Of a stretch of 64,000 bases of DNA, positions 13,736 through 26,624 are shown piece by piece. Where the stretch lies: the NCBI GenBank assembly GCA_035578905.1, contig JAQJVL010000664.1, positions 124,001-188,000 on the forward strand, in the 5' to 3' direction. Numbering within the stretch: the first letter of the stretch is position 1; each line of letters starts with the position of its first letter. The notes beneath the pieces were generated by a model. The model saw only the letters and a list, made by a program, of their open reading frames with translations, was not told the DNA's origin and searched no databases. Made by a program: the position numbers and the translations under genes. This DNA is from Stictocephala bisonia (lineage: Eukaryota; Arthropoda; Insecta; Hemiptera; Membracidae).

Positions 13736-14499
13736 TTATAGTGTTAAACTGAATTACTTTGAACAATACCATATTGGAAAGTAATTCAGGATATAGTGCG
13801 TAATATTGATGAGTATCCTTCTTCATAAGTTAAACAACATATATTTCATATAAATATGTCTAAAAAGCAAATAAAATTGCTTGAAACAGTGACAGTATAC
13901 AATACAAACAGTATAACGTAAACAATCCAGTATTATAACTTGCCAAAACTAATACAAATTCTAGTGTATGTAGAATGAATTGGACGATGTAATTATTGAT
14001 TATAATATAGAAATACTATGTATATTATAAATTTCGATTATGATGAAAATAAAATTCATTCTAGATATGTACAGTAACGTAAAATAAATACGAAATGACA
14101 TACATATTATGACTTTGGTTTGATGAAAAAGTTTTTTTCGGGTTAAGCAACTTTTATTGTAATAATTACAACGACGCCTGCATGACAATATTTATAATAA
14201 GATACTCGAATATGTGACTTGTATTTACCATTATTTCAAATAAAAATTGTATATGTTTTTATGCACAGGATTTCCTTGAATTATTACATATACAAATGGT
14301 TTATATATAATTTGTAATAACTAAATAATAATATTTATGCTGTTATTGACATATAATTGTGTCACTAGATTAAACATTGCTTAGGTACTCTTGTGTCATC
14401 AACAATCTATTGTCAGTTTAGAATTAGGAGAAGGAATATATTCAGGAAATGTATAAGTCCTATATCCTGATAATTGACATCTTCGTGGTAAAAAAGGGA
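13736..14499. other. No gene recognised
   Basis: AT-rich sequence with no structure beyond short A/T runs. Confidence 0.5.
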
Positions 14500-14690
14500 A
14501 GAGCAAATAACCCACTCACCCTTCGGTTACTGCTAACTCATCTTGATTGTAGAGAGCTGATGCAGAAATAACAACCACATCTCTCCTCAGCTTTTTCTCC
14601 ATCGAAACACGTTCAGCTTACATCATTCAAAAGTCAATTTATCTCCTTCACCAACACATTTTTTAACACCTTATATGGACATACTGGGTA
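14500..14690 (+). repeat. Dispersed repeat family C, plus-strand copy
   Basis: Matches the reverse complement of 19260-19480 (shared AGCTTTTTCT, AACACGTTCAGCTTACATCA and AAAGTCAATTTAT blocks). The two copies lie in opposite orientation about 4.8 kb apart. Confidence 0.7.
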
Positions 14691-16904
14691 TTGTACAAAA
14701 TATATTTTTATGTTACAAAGAATACATTCAAAATAATTTTGTTTCTAGGTGGTTTATTATTCCGTTTGAATAATATTTTATCGTCTAATTAAACATTTAA
14801 CGATTTTAATTTTTTTAACATCAGGAATACAAGATTGTTCTCTTCTATGCAAATAAACAATAGATCGTGGTTATTAAGAATGAATTAAGATTTTTCATAA
14901 TTCATGATGCAGTTATTTATACTAACTGAACTGAAATTAGTTCATAGTTCTATTGCTTCAGAACTATATAAGTAAAACAATAAATATGAGGTGTGCTTGT
15001 GTAAATTACGATTGGGACACTTAGCGACAGTTTTATTCAAGCCTCTGATGTTTTCTTTTATAAACAAACATTCAATATCGTACAATTTTTAGTGTATATA
15101 GATGCCAAATTGAGGCAGATTTCTCCTTCCCTTAGACTCCCACAATTTGTTTGTAGGCTCGTTGGACCAAAGGATTAACGTAACTTCTGAACTACGTGAG
15201 CGGGATAGGAGTGGAATCTCCATCATTACATTATGACTCAAATCCGCAACTACTGCGTGGCAAGCCACCATGCTGTAGCTACGGACACTCCAGTTAAATA
15301 AAAAAAATAATAATAAAAATCTGATTACTAAATGAATGACGTGGTAGGTTTTGTAATTAATGGGTAAAATGTTTTTATATTATAATATTTGCTTTGAATA
15401 ACTACTAGCTGACAAGCATATATTTATTCTTAGCATCAGATGTAAATTTTTATTTCATATTATTAACAGACTTAGAATATAACAGATTAAACAAATGCAA
15501 CAAAACAAACAAAACAAATGTCGTCAAGAACGCAGCTTAAAAAAAAATATTAAGTTATATTAGCAGGTTAAATTATTGTTTGTATACATACAAAATTTTT
15601 ACCAGTAGTAATCGAGTCCTCAAATCGATTTATGCTTATGTAAAGAAACTTAAATGCCAATAAAAGCAACATATCTCATAATTATTTTTGGTTTAGTTTA
15701 ATTATTCTAAATAATTTTACAGACAAGTTTTTTTTCAGTAATATCAAATTTAGTAATATCAAATAATATATGTATATTGAGATGAATTAAAAACATTGAT
15801 TTATTTAGCCGTAATACAGAAAAAAATAGCTGTTATATACTTGAAGATTACTGTTACAAAGTACAACTACTCCAAACATATTGCGACCTGAGTGTAATGT
15901 TTAGCCATGCAAGGGCTAGAGTAGTGGAGGAGAAACATTTAATATCTCCAACGCCTAACAACCTTAAGGTCCTTACTGGCTTTATCTTCTTTGGCATCAG
16001 TGATTTTTTTCCTAAAAAATAACTTTTTTGCTGTACAAGATGGTTTTATTATTATTAATTACTGTTTATATGATCAATTTATCATTTATACTAAAAATTA
16101 TTATTTAAATACAACTAAAATTGTTTCATCTTATAGTTGTTAACATGTTTCGTTATCCAACCAATTGCCACTGCCACTGATGACGTAATGGGTGGGGATT
16201 GCCACTACAGTCAGCTCATGGAATACTCCCCAGTTGTTATGACAGAGTCTGTTATTGAGGCAGAGTAGGGAAGCAGTAGAGAAGTAGTGGCGAAATTAAT
16301 ATTATTTTTTACTATTAGTTATTGCTTGATAACAAAGACTGGAGTTTGCAAATAAACGTGTATAAAATTAGAAAGTGTCGTATTGAAAAATAGCATTTAT
16401 ACGTAAAATACAACCTAAAACCTATGTCATAGCTCCTCCATTGTAACAATCACTGACGTCATTTCCGCTCGGCCAATCAATAACCACCGATTTCCATTTT
16501 ATACCTGAGTTAGCTGATTGAATACAATTTACATGTTATTGTACAATACTACGGCCATTTATTGTTTTCAAACGGGTAATAACAATTTTAATTATACAAT
16601 GATATGTTTTGTTTTATTTTTATATTAAAGAAGTTACTTAGTAGTCAATGTGGATAGTTGTTTTGTAAAGTTTACTGATTTAATTAACTTGCATTACGAT
16701 AAAATATTTATATCTATCCAACAATAGCTTAGGAAGCAGTTCAAACAATATTTTAAAAACATATTTGATAACACTGAATCAAAATTAATCAGTTTGACTG
16801 AGAAGCAACTTTCAATATAGAGAATTATATTTCGTTAATTATTACTAAAAATTAGTAAGTATTACTTTAACAATCATCGTCAATACAAATCTTTAATCCA
16901 TGGT
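14691..16904. other. No gene recognised
   Basis: AT-rich. GC-richer pieces at 15100-15290, 15890-16000 and 16160-16520 may be unrecognised repeats. They show no long open frame and no RNA gene fold I could identify. Confidence 0.5.
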
Positions 16905-17575
16905 ATTAAAAGCACTTTCCTTAATCTTAAAATAATACAAAAATGTATGCAATGTCTAAGAATAAAACTACATGCATTGGAATATTTTTAAACAGTGAAC
17001 CATGTGATGTAATATGCATGAGTTATCACTGGCTACTTGAGGAGCAAATACTATATTTACACCTAAAATTTTAAGAAGGGAAACTTTATGAGAAGAAAAG
17101 TTAAAAAAATTAACGTGTAGGAATTTTTCATCAAAACTTCTTTAAATTTCATTAAAGTAAATTTTAAACATTACATCTCAGATAAAAATTATGAAATAGA
17201 ATCTTTTAAACTAGAAGATCATAATTTAGCAATTTGCTCAATATATAGGTAACCCAGTGGAGATCTTAATTATTGCTTAAATAATTTTGAAGAGTCAATA
17301 AATAATATTCTTAGGAACTCAGGAAAGGCTGATGTATGCAGAGATTTTAATGTTAACTTTTTGAATACCGATGGTCTAATAACATATAACTTTTTGAATG
17401 TCTTACAATCCTTAAATTTAAGACCTGCAAATAAGTCTCCTACACGTAGCAAGTCAAGTATAGAAAATATTTTGATAAATATTTCTGAGGTTTTTTTTCT
17501 ATTTCCACCTGGTTTGATAGCTGACACCTGGTTTGATAGTAGATGACACACCTTTATTAAAAACCACTGTTAAAC
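16905..17575 (+). pseudogene. Non-LTR retrotransposon endonuclease (APE-type) fragment
   Basis: Frameshifted translations on the plus strand give pieces of an apurinic-type endonuclease in the right order: EPCDVICM...HWLLEEQ near 16990-17050, then an AICSIYR-like strand, then a DFNVNFL motif near 17345-17375 (the catalytic D-x-N segment), and then LRPANKSPTRSKSS near 17420-17460, which is the usual '...PTR...S.ID' stretch. Family knowledge says this domain nicks the target DNA at the start of retrotransposition. Stops and shifts break it in several places and no RT follows, so it is an old truncated copy. It probably belongs to the same broad jockey/CR1-like group as the elements at 20.3, 38.2 and 52.6 kb. 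Confidence 0.7.
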
Positions 17576-19259
17576 ATGTCAGGCTGAACCATATTATTAA
17601 ACCATCAACATGTGTTTAATACTATATAGATACACTTTTTTTTAAAGGGAATGATGGCCTACTGAAAATTAAAAAAATCTGTATTTCCTTAAAATTCTTA
17701 CTTTTTACAGTATATATATATATATATATATATATTGTTTTTTATAATATATTCTTATAATAACATATAAGATATAATATGTTCTTATAATACATTCTTC
17801 TACATACAGATTTTATAAATTACTACTGGTTTAATTGAACAGTAGCTTATTAAATTTACGTATAGAAAAAATTAGATTGCTTTTAAATACAATGAAATAT
17901 AATAGAAAATAAACAAATGTACGGTAATCAACATTAATACAAACATTTCTGTAGTGGAACAACCAGAAACAATATTAGATATAATCTTACTACCCCATAA
18001 CAAGTTTAAGTATTAACAACAGTGGATTAACAAATGTATTTTATCATTTATACAAACATGTAGTTATATTCATGCTAGTCCTAATTGTTTTGAAACAATC
18101 AAAGAAAAAGAAATTTGTACTTAAAGATATCCGAATTTGTAAAAAAAATCCTGAGAGTTAAGAAAATTGGAATTAATATGATGATTACAACATTTAAAAA
18201 TTCATGTTCACTTATTCGTAATAATAAACTGAAATTTCAATATAAATGTAAACTTTTTCTTTTTCATGATGAATATATTGTACGGTTTTATTGAGTAGAA
18301 TGTGGGTTTGTAACTAACATATCGTTCGAGTGTACGGAGTTCTGTAAAAAATGGTCACTTCTATGTTCTATATATAAAATGACAAAATTTGCCTTGATGT
18401 TATTATTAACGACTAGAAGTGATCTGTTCTCATATAGGTTATCATGTTATCACTAGATTTATAAGTTTATCATGCAACATATTAGCGTGAGCATTAATGA
18501 CTTTTGAGTTGTTAACAGATCACTACAAAAAATCAGGAATACAGATATGGATTAATTTTAGTTTAGGGTCAAAGAGTTATTTGCGATATTAACAGTTTAA
18601 CATATCTTTTGTATACTAACTACATTTTTTTCTCCTAAAATAATGCAATAAGGAAGTTATATAGAGCAAAATACTGTATTTTATAATTATGTTTAGATAT
18701 TTCATATATTGTTTTCATAAATATATTCATGAATGGATGTAATATTTTTTTCCTGCTACTCATACACCTAAATCTGGGTTATGTTGGATTTATGATTTAT
18801 AAATTCAAAACTTCAAAGTATAAATTAAAATATATATAAACTAATCTAAGCAATTATTAATAAAATAATAATAGTAAAATTGCCATAAACAAGTGTTGAT
18901 ATGCATAAATACTTATTTATTGTGACTTATGTATTTGATATCATGCATAGATTAGAAAAATAAAACTAATGTATGAATGAGAACTCCGTAATTGATAAAA
19001 TTGTTTCATATACCCTTCTGGAAAAAAAAAAAAATTATAAAAGACTGATGGACTATAGATTTTTGAAGAGAAGAACAAAAGTCCTATCTAACAAAGAGTA
19101 TTAGTGTTAACGATATTGGCCAGTAATAAACCTAAAATATTAATTGTTAATAAAGGAACAGCTTTACGTCTTGTAAAATTAATACATTCTTTTGCACATA
19201 ATCTATATTTAATTGTATACTTTAAATAAACCCCAATATTTATGCTTCTACATTATATC
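17576..19259. other. No gene recognised
   Basis: AT-rich with a (TA)n run at 17711-17735. No open frame with protein-like composition. Confidence 0.5.
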
Positions 19260-19480
19260 AACCATACATCTATAAAATATGTTAAAATAAGTGTTGGGGA
19301 AGGATATAAATTGACTTTCGTGTGATGTAAGCTGAACGTGTTTGGTAAAGAAAAAGCTGAAGAGATGAAGGAAGAGCTCCGTATGAGATGTTATATTTAA
19401 TTCCTGTGTCAGCTTTCTCATTGAGTTAGTCGGAATCATGATGACTTGGCAACACCTGATGGGTGAGAGGTTTATCTAAT
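19260..19480 (-). repeat. Dispersed repeat family C, minus-strand copy
   Basis: Reverse complement of 14500-14690, including the AACACGTTCAGCTTACATCA block. The 63-codon minus frame across it is a property of the repeat. Confidence 0.7.
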
Positions 19481-19639
19481 TTTTCACTTTTTACTTTAAA
19501 ATGTTCAATTATAATACATTGGTATGGATTGCTAATGATAATGATGAACGTGTAGGCTTAATTACTAATATTAATTGACCTTTCAAAAGATCCACTTATT
19601 AACAGCCCAATATTCAGGACACTAAGACACTATAACTTA

Positions 19640-20115
19640 TTTTGATATCCGGGCCACGCACTACTTACAAGATTTCCGGCTAATTGACAATCCAGAATCT
19701 ATTCTCTCCATGAAACAACATATAAACATTGGACAGCACCCAAAATTGACGTGCTTGACTTCTATACTAATGTATACGGCATTGAGGTAAACGCCGTATT
19801 TGAGAATCTACAAAGAAAGTATCACCTTAAATTTGCACCATATTAGACTCATAAAAAGCTGGTTTACAATAATACACCTCATTGCAACCTATACCTAATC
19901 ATCTGTATGGAAATGATTGACAAAGAAAAACGAGATTCAACTTCCACTAATTTCACCAATCTGCAACAGCTGTAAAACTGAAGTACCTATAATCAAATAT
20001 ACCAACACAAATTATTGTGAAATTAGTGTTATAAAAAGTTCAATTACGATTGTACATGAAAACATTCCCAGATATGAATCATTTATACACAGATGTACGA
20101 AACATAAATGGCTTT
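19640..20115 (+). pseudogene. Possible decayed coding region of unknown origin
   Basis: Three overlapping plus-strand frames in succession have protein-like composition. The first runs from about 19644 (…HYLQDFRLIDNPESILSMKQ…) and gives way near 19748 to DVLDFYTNVYGIEVNAVFEN, which stops at 19845. A third frame from 19917 contains CNSCKTE and later HRCTKHKWLLSC, with Cys/His spacing that could bind zinc. I do not recognise the family. The region is somewhat GC-richer than its surroundings. It could be a pseudogene, a dead element or endogenised sequence, or chance; I see no intact start or splice structure. Confidence 0.25.
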
Positions 20116-20318
20116 TGAGTTGCTAGTATTTCTATTTCTGGAATGTAAAATAGTAATGTAAGTGGTGTATAATTGAGCGTAACGTAAATTATTGATTTAC
20201 ATTTCTTACATCAAGCGGTAGATATTTGGATTTATATTGCTTGTTGTTGTTTGGAATGTTACGATTATGTTACTTTAAATTCATGCTGTTATGCACAAAA
20301 CAAGAAATTTTATTTTAT

Positions 20319-21335
20319 AACAATAATAATAATAATCTTTATTCCCATAAACACAATAAATTATTGTATAGCAACCGTCAAAATGAAGTTAAAGTTTACC
20401 AAATCAATGGTTTAAAATATATATTAAAATTTATGAAAATAAACATTAAAGAATATATATATCCTTTAACACATGAGTCGTTAAAATATTTTATTTTAGT
20501 GTGTGGTAAACTCCAAAACTCGACACGCTATAGAAAGGTCCATTGACGTAGAAGCACCACAATTTTCCCTAAAACAGTGATTCGCTAAGCTCTCCTCTTA
20601 TATATTCCGGTAGTGCGTTAATCAGATTGGCCCCTACTTCGGACGGCAGTGCTTCGTAAGCCCGAGGATAAGCTGCCCATTTCTAAGCATGATCCGCCTT
20701 CTAGTATTGTGTTCATGCACGTCCCTTCCCCTAGTTAATGTAGTTCCCCTTTTGGCAATATCGAACTGTTTCAAAAGTATAAAGGAACGGAAGTGATAGC
20801 ATATTTAAAATGTTTAAACTTTCTCTGCAAGAATATCTAAATCCCAATTTCGAAATAATTCTCACTGCCTTTTTTTAAATAAAACATCTTAACAAATAAA
20901 ATCTTGCACAGCCACCCCACAACGTAATTCCATACTACAGGTGTGGATATATAAGACCGTAATAGGCCATTCTCAGTGGCTGTTATAAAACTGTGCCAAA
21001 TTTTTAAGTGCATAAATGCCAGAAGATATTTTGTCACATATAGCATCTATATGTGCATTCCTCTACGCGTCAGTCCTCTGTCAAGGTGTATTCCCAGAAA
21101 TTTGGTCTCATTTACTTCTTCAATTGCAGTATAATTGAGTACTACTGATGTAACGCTCTACGTCCTGAAAAAAGTATATAATTGGATTTTCACTATTTGT
21201 TTGTATATTAATATCTAATAAAGATTAAATACAAACGTTCAAATTAGTTATTAATTTTTTCCAATGTCTAACATTTCTCTGGAATGTTATATTTGTATTA
21301 TCAGCGAATTGTACTGTTACTGTCTCTAGTATGGT
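20319..21335 (-). pseudogene. Non-LTR retrotransposon 3' fragment (RT C-terminus plus tail)
   Basis: On the minus strand, reading from about 21335 to 20560 with several stops and shifts, there is a degenerate catalytic strand (FADNTN in place of the usual YADDT), then TKFLGIHLDRGLT near 21050-21100, then AICDKISSGIYAL, and then a KKAVRIISKLGFRYSCRES-like block near 20850-20790. The same order of motifs occurs in the better element at 52588-54179. The element ends at 20319 with AATAAAGATT followed by (ATT)n on the minus strand, the same kind of tail as the 52.6 kb element. The copy is 5'-truncated and inactive. Confidence 0.75.
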
Positions 21336-22653
21336 AATTAATCATTAAACTTAAAATGTTTTTATATATCAACATAAACTTTCCTCTCAACACTTTTAAG
21401 TCTTCTTTAGGTAGTTATTTCGATTTTTTTTTAAATTTATTTAACACACATATATATTATGAACTCTAACAAAAATAAAAATGTTGCATAAACAATGTAT
21501 TTTTCAATTGTTCTTAAAATAATCCCAAAACACGTTTTCCTTTTGGTCTCGGTGATAGACACTTGAAGAAATATTTTTAGTTACAACAGTGATTATAGAC
21601 ATAGACAGACCAAAGTAATGCATCTGCTGTATTCGCTAGCCTCTGCTGCTATCTAATTGTGATGGGTCAAAGAAACGTTTGAACGACTGTTTAGTATACT
21701 ACTAGCTCAGGCATTAGTATTTGAGGCCTTATCCACCTGTGAGTCAAGTCTCGAGACTATTTTGTATAAATTGGACACTTTAGTGTGTGCTGGAGAGAGA
21801 CAGAGAGAGGGAAACTGCTGGCTCTACCTGTAGAGATAATTTCGAGGAGAAGGAAAACTAGCTTCATGGGACCTATGATTAAATCACAACTTTTTTATCG
21901 CCATTACCGTTAGGTTAGTTCACTAACCTATGTTATTAACCTAAGTTATATGTTATTATTATATTTCACAACTATTGTTATCTAACCTGAACTAACTAAC
22001 TATTGCTATCTTAGGCTTCTTATCTGTTAAGTAAACAACCTTCAAACTCGGGTAAACATAGTTTCTGTGTCACTACTGTATGTCTGTATGTAACCAACCA
22101 CCCCAGCGGTAGGTCGGTGAGTGAGTGAGGATAGGCAATTTCTGCCCAGTGGAGTGATTTCTAATGGTAGATAAGAACGGCCAACGACTATGGTAGATTG
22201 TAATATTACAAAAATCAGAATTAATTTTGTTAACAGTTGTAATTAATTATGTTTATAAACAAAGGGAACAATCTGGTATTATTATTGGCTAGAAACATTT
22301 ACAAATGTTGTCTAAGGTCAAGTGGAAGAAGGGACTTTTTAGTCTCAACTTCGCCTGGTTAAATAAAGACGTATTTCATTTCATTAACCTTTCACATATT
22401 TTTAAAAATGTTAACTGAACTTACGTAATATTTTGCGGTTGATGCAAAACGAAGCCTTTAATCTACTTAAGGTTGTAGGACATGTCTTTGTATAGTATAA
22501 TTTTTCATTTTATTGTGTACAGTGACATACTAAATGTTTTGGAGCTTTTTATATAACTACTCAGCATTTATGTCTATATTTAATTTGAATTAATATTCAA
22601 TATTTTCCTAATAACGTGTAATATATTCAATACTGTAATTCAATCTTTGTAAG

Positions 22654-22655
<2 letters not shown>
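21336..22655. other. No gene recognised
   Basis: AT-rich. A 21880-21960 patch (TTTTTATCGCCATTACCGTTAG-like) resembles an internal piece of the MITE at 30.1 kb and may be a fragment of it. Confidence 0.45.

Positions 22656-22723
<68 letters not shown>
22656..22723 (+). repeat. (AT)n microsatellite
   Basis: Uninterrupted AT dinucleotides, about 34 units; self-complementary. Confidence 0.97.
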
Positions 22724-22725
<2 letters not shown>

Positions 22726-23320
22726 CGAGGTGAAAGACCCATCGGTCATTTCTAAATACAGATAATTGACAATTTCACTAAAATTTATTCATATACAATA
22801 TAGATAGTCCTTTTTTATTTCTATACAAGTTGAAAGCCGTTTTCGCTCTCTCATACACGAAGATGGATTTGTTTATACAATTAAAAGGCATAAGACCTAC
22901 TCATCCCTATATCTGAAAAAGTAGATTACTTTTTTGGTTTACCCTTAAACGTATGATGACAGACCAATGATAGGAGTAACGTAATAACAGAGAATTTAAC
23001 ATTAAAAATTTCGGAATAGATGTCTCTAGGTGGGCTAATATCCCACCCTCATTCTATAACATGCTTTATAATTCAACCCCTCATGGACGTTGACCCACGA
23101 CTAAAAGACACACTATTTAAACTCATGCTATTAACATAAAGCAGGTGTAGGGGATTTCGGCCTCTTGCTATTTTAGTCGTTAGTACTCCTGACTTGATTG
23201 CAGGGACACACAGTTAAAATTCCGTGAGACCAAACTAAATTAAGGTGGTGGATTTGGACCGTTGCCCAATAACACTGTAGAAATACTAAGTAAAAAAGCC
23301 ATAGGAGAAAGAAAAATTAT
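22724..23320. other. No gene recognised
   Basis: Mixed-composition sequence without open frames or motifs that I can name. Confidence 0.45.
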
Positions 23321-23755
23321 GGATCTTTTCCGTTAATTTACTACCACTACTTTTTAGTGCTTCCGCTAATTCACTACCGATTGATAAATATTCTATTGCT
23401 CTAAAAACTCTTCCCCAATATGTTTTACGTCCACTATGGCATTCCTTATCCACTAGGAATGCCATTCATATATATCGCTGGTCTTATCTGATTGGTTTCC
23501 GAGAGCTTACACACGGATAGCGAATTGGGTGGTAAGTCAACAATGCGATTTAGGAGTTCGTGATCAACACCTAACCTAACCTAACATAATATTACCTAAC
23601 CTAACCAGACCTAACCTACAAAAGCAATTTAAACAATGTTAAGATTCAATACATATAAAATATTCCTAAACTTAATTTTATTATTATGCAATTGCGATAA
23701 AAATGTAGTGGTATTGAAGTGACGAAAAATGCAGTGGTAGTGACGGAAAAGGTCC
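23321..23755 (-). mobile_element. MITE-like element with terminal inverted repeats, copy 1
   Basis: It starts with GGATCTTTTCCGT and a TACTACCACTAC block, and ends with the complementary GTAGTG-ACGGAAAAGGTCC, forming imperfect TIRs of about 25 bp. The interior matches the element at 30138-30443 in reverse orientation (shared AATATTCTATTGCTCTAAAAA, GCGTCCACT-type, and GAGAGCTTACAC blocks). It has no transposase frame, so it would be non-autonomous. It carries CCTAA repeats internally and has about 130 bp of extra AT-rich sequence relative to the 30 kb copy. Confidence 0.75.
23570..23618 (-). repeat. Telomere-like (CCTAA)n motifs inside the MITE
   Basis: Three consecutive CCTAA units followed by further CCTAACCTAAC groups separated by short AT spacers. 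TTAGG is the common insect telomere repeat. The 30.1 kb copy has the same motif at the homologous place, so it belongs to the element and does not mark a telomere fusion. Confidence 0.8.
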
Positions 23756-25609
23756 AAAACTATCTTTGTAGTATATATAAGATATAAAGTGCAGCATTCA
23801 AGCGAATTTACATACTATACTATTCAATGAGTTGAAACTTATTACATAATCTATTATATATTTACAACAAGTAAAAATAGCACATTTATATGTAGTGATA
23901 GATAATAAACAGCTCTTTTAAGAAACATAATTACAAACAACCAATGGTAACGGTTAAGAGAGTAAGTAGAATATGTAATTTCACAATTTATTGGTGGCCT
24001 GTTGTATATAACAAAAATATTGTTTGACACACGATGATTTGTGCCATACATCATGTAATATTGATGATCAGGTCATTATGACAGAGTAAATATGTGATGG
24101 ATGCAATGCTCTGGATCTTTATAACAGTTTTACTATTTGATAATTATTACCATTACCTAATACTTTTACAGAAAATTTGAGATTTAATCAAAAAAATATC
24201 ATTCTATCTATTACTGGATGTATTCATCTAAACTGTATTATTTAAATTCATGTCAGAACTAAGCAGTTTTATATTTGTAAAACCACTTTGAGAATGGATT
24301 TTGATTTCGTTAGTATTTTTACTGTCCATAAAACAGCTTTGACGAAGATTAACTGAATATTAACTGACGAAGTTAGACTGAAGTATTAGATGTAGTAAAA
24401 TATATTATATTTAAATAGAGAAAAGTCAATCCATTATTTCTGAAGGGAAACATTAATCAAATTGTCCTGATAGCCGCATGCTTGTGCTGGGTCAACAACA
24501 TTTCTCATGGATCAATTCCCTTCAGGGGTGTTTGTGGTATTGGCCTGTCTTCAGTTTGACATTGACTCGACCAATAAGTGATTGACCACTTCAGTTACAA
24601 AAAAGGAAGTTATGTTCCCTAGCTCTTTGGTCATTTATGTGTTTGCAAATTCAAATAATATTTAAGATACATTCTATGTTATACTAATTATTTAGATTAA
24701 TTTTATTAATTCTTTACAATAAAATTAATAGATTATTTTAAATATAATTATATAATTTTTCTTTTCATATTTTGTAATATAGTTTTGTTTACAAACATCA
24801 CCTGTAAACATTATCCATTTTAAATAGTTCATTCAGTTAGAACACTTCCTAACTAAACATACAGTTTTAATGTACTTAAAGTCATCACTTACTTAAAACC
24901 ATATCACTTTTTTACTATTCTTGAAAAATCCAGAAGAAATTTAATTTAATAATAAACGAAAAGAAAAGTCTTTTTAGGGATAAACTAATAAAGAGTATCC
25001 TACAGTTTACAGCCTCATTTGATACATGGTATTTCATTACTTTGAATCTATTAATTTCTTAATTAATCATGCTGTAAAAATGTAAGATTATATAAGACTA
25101 AGAAACGTTAAGTGAAAAAATAGAACTATTCATGTTTTGTTAATGTTGGCCTTGTATTATTATATCACATCAGTGGTGCTTCTATGCGATGGTTCAAACA
25201 GTAATTCAAATCTCTGCTCTAAACAGGTTATATCAAACTATCTTTTGATTACACTTATAAAAATGTGAATATTATTTAAACTGTTGAACATAAATTAAAA
25301 TTACACATATCTAAACAATAATAAGGCAACTTGTCGAAACTCGACCACACAATTTTGAATGTTATCAAATCACTTGAATATTTAAAAAATTCACTCTCAT
25401 TTAGCAACATACGTTACTTCTTTTCATCCAGTAAATTATTTTTAAATAAGAGTCTCACTTATACATCAACATTAATTACCATCCAGACTACTCACTATGA
25501 AAAGAGTTGATGGACCTCCTTCCCATTGACTGCAAATTAAATGGATTACGATGGAATACAAACCTGTATATTCTCGAATTGTTTTAATAGCCAGTTCGTG
25601 AACTCATTA
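23756..25609. other. No gene recognised
   Basis: AT-rich. A segment at 24465-24560 has an internal GATCAATTC block that fits a Pol III B-box and a weak A-box-like TAGCCGCATGC 37 bp upstream. This could be a SINE head but is too weak to call. Confidence 0.45.
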
Positions 25610-26624
25610 ACGTATACATGTACTGTGGTACTGGCCCTTCTGCTAACACATTAACGTACTGTAGTACTGACCTCCCTCCATACATGCACTGAGGTACTGG
25701 CCCTTCCACGAACACATTAATGTACTGTAGTACTGACCCACCCCATACATGTACTGTGGTATAGGCCCTTCACCTAACACATTAACGTACTGTAGTACTG
25801 ACCCCCCATACATTTACTGTGGTACTGGCCCTTCCGCTAACACATTAACGTACTGTAGTACTGACCCCCCTCCCCATACATGTACTGTGGTACTGGCCCT
25901 TCCACGAACACATTAACGTACTGTAGTACTGACCTCCCTCCATAGATGCACTGAGGTACTGGCCCTTCCGCTAACACATTAACATACTTTATTACTGACC
26001 CACCCCATACATGTACTGTAGTATAGGCCCTTCTGCTAACACTTTAACATACTTTATTACTGACCCACCCCCATACATGTACTGTGGTATAGGCCCTTCT
26101 GCTAACACATTAACATACTTTATTACTGACCCACCCCCATACATGTACTGTGGTATAGGCCCTTCTGCTAACACATTAACATACTTTATTACTGACCCAC
26201 CCCCATACATGTACTGTGGTATAGGCCCTACTGCTAACACATTAACATACTTTATTACTGACCCACCCCCATACATGTACTGTGGTATAGGCCCTTCTAC
26301 TAACACATTAACATACTTTATTACTGACCCACCCCCATACATGTACTGTGGTATAGGCCTTTCCACTAACAAATTAGCGTAATGTAGTACTGACCCCCCT
26401 CCCCATACATTTACTGTGGTACTGGCCCTTCCGCTAACACATTAACGTACTGTAGTACTGACCCACCCCCATACATTTACTGTGGTACTGGCCCTTCTGC
26501 TAACACATTAACATACTTTATTACTGACCCACCCCCATACATGTACTGTGGTATAGGCCTTTCCACTAACAAACTAGCGTAATGTAGTACTGACCCCCTC
26601 CCCATACATGTACTGTGGTAAGGG
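25610..26624 (+). repeat. Minisatellite, about 66-bp unit, about 15 copies
   Basis: Units combine CATACATGTACTGTGGTA, (C/A)TGGCCCTTC, CTAACACATTAAC and a GTA(C/T)T-ACTGACCC-CCCC block. Between 26035 and 26370 units are almost identical and exactly 66 bp, divisible by three, so open frames of over 120 codons appear on both strands. They simply repeat a 22-residue unit and are not evidence of a protein. Flanking units are more diverged, which fits recent expansion of the centre. Confidence 0.95.

Noticed and set aside
24465..24560. tRNA-derived SINE head
   Set aside because: A B-box-like block fits, but the A-box is poor and no second copy was found in the window.
25992..26382. 123-126 codon frames on both strands
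   Set aside because: They are produced by a 66-bp minisatellite unit divisible by three.
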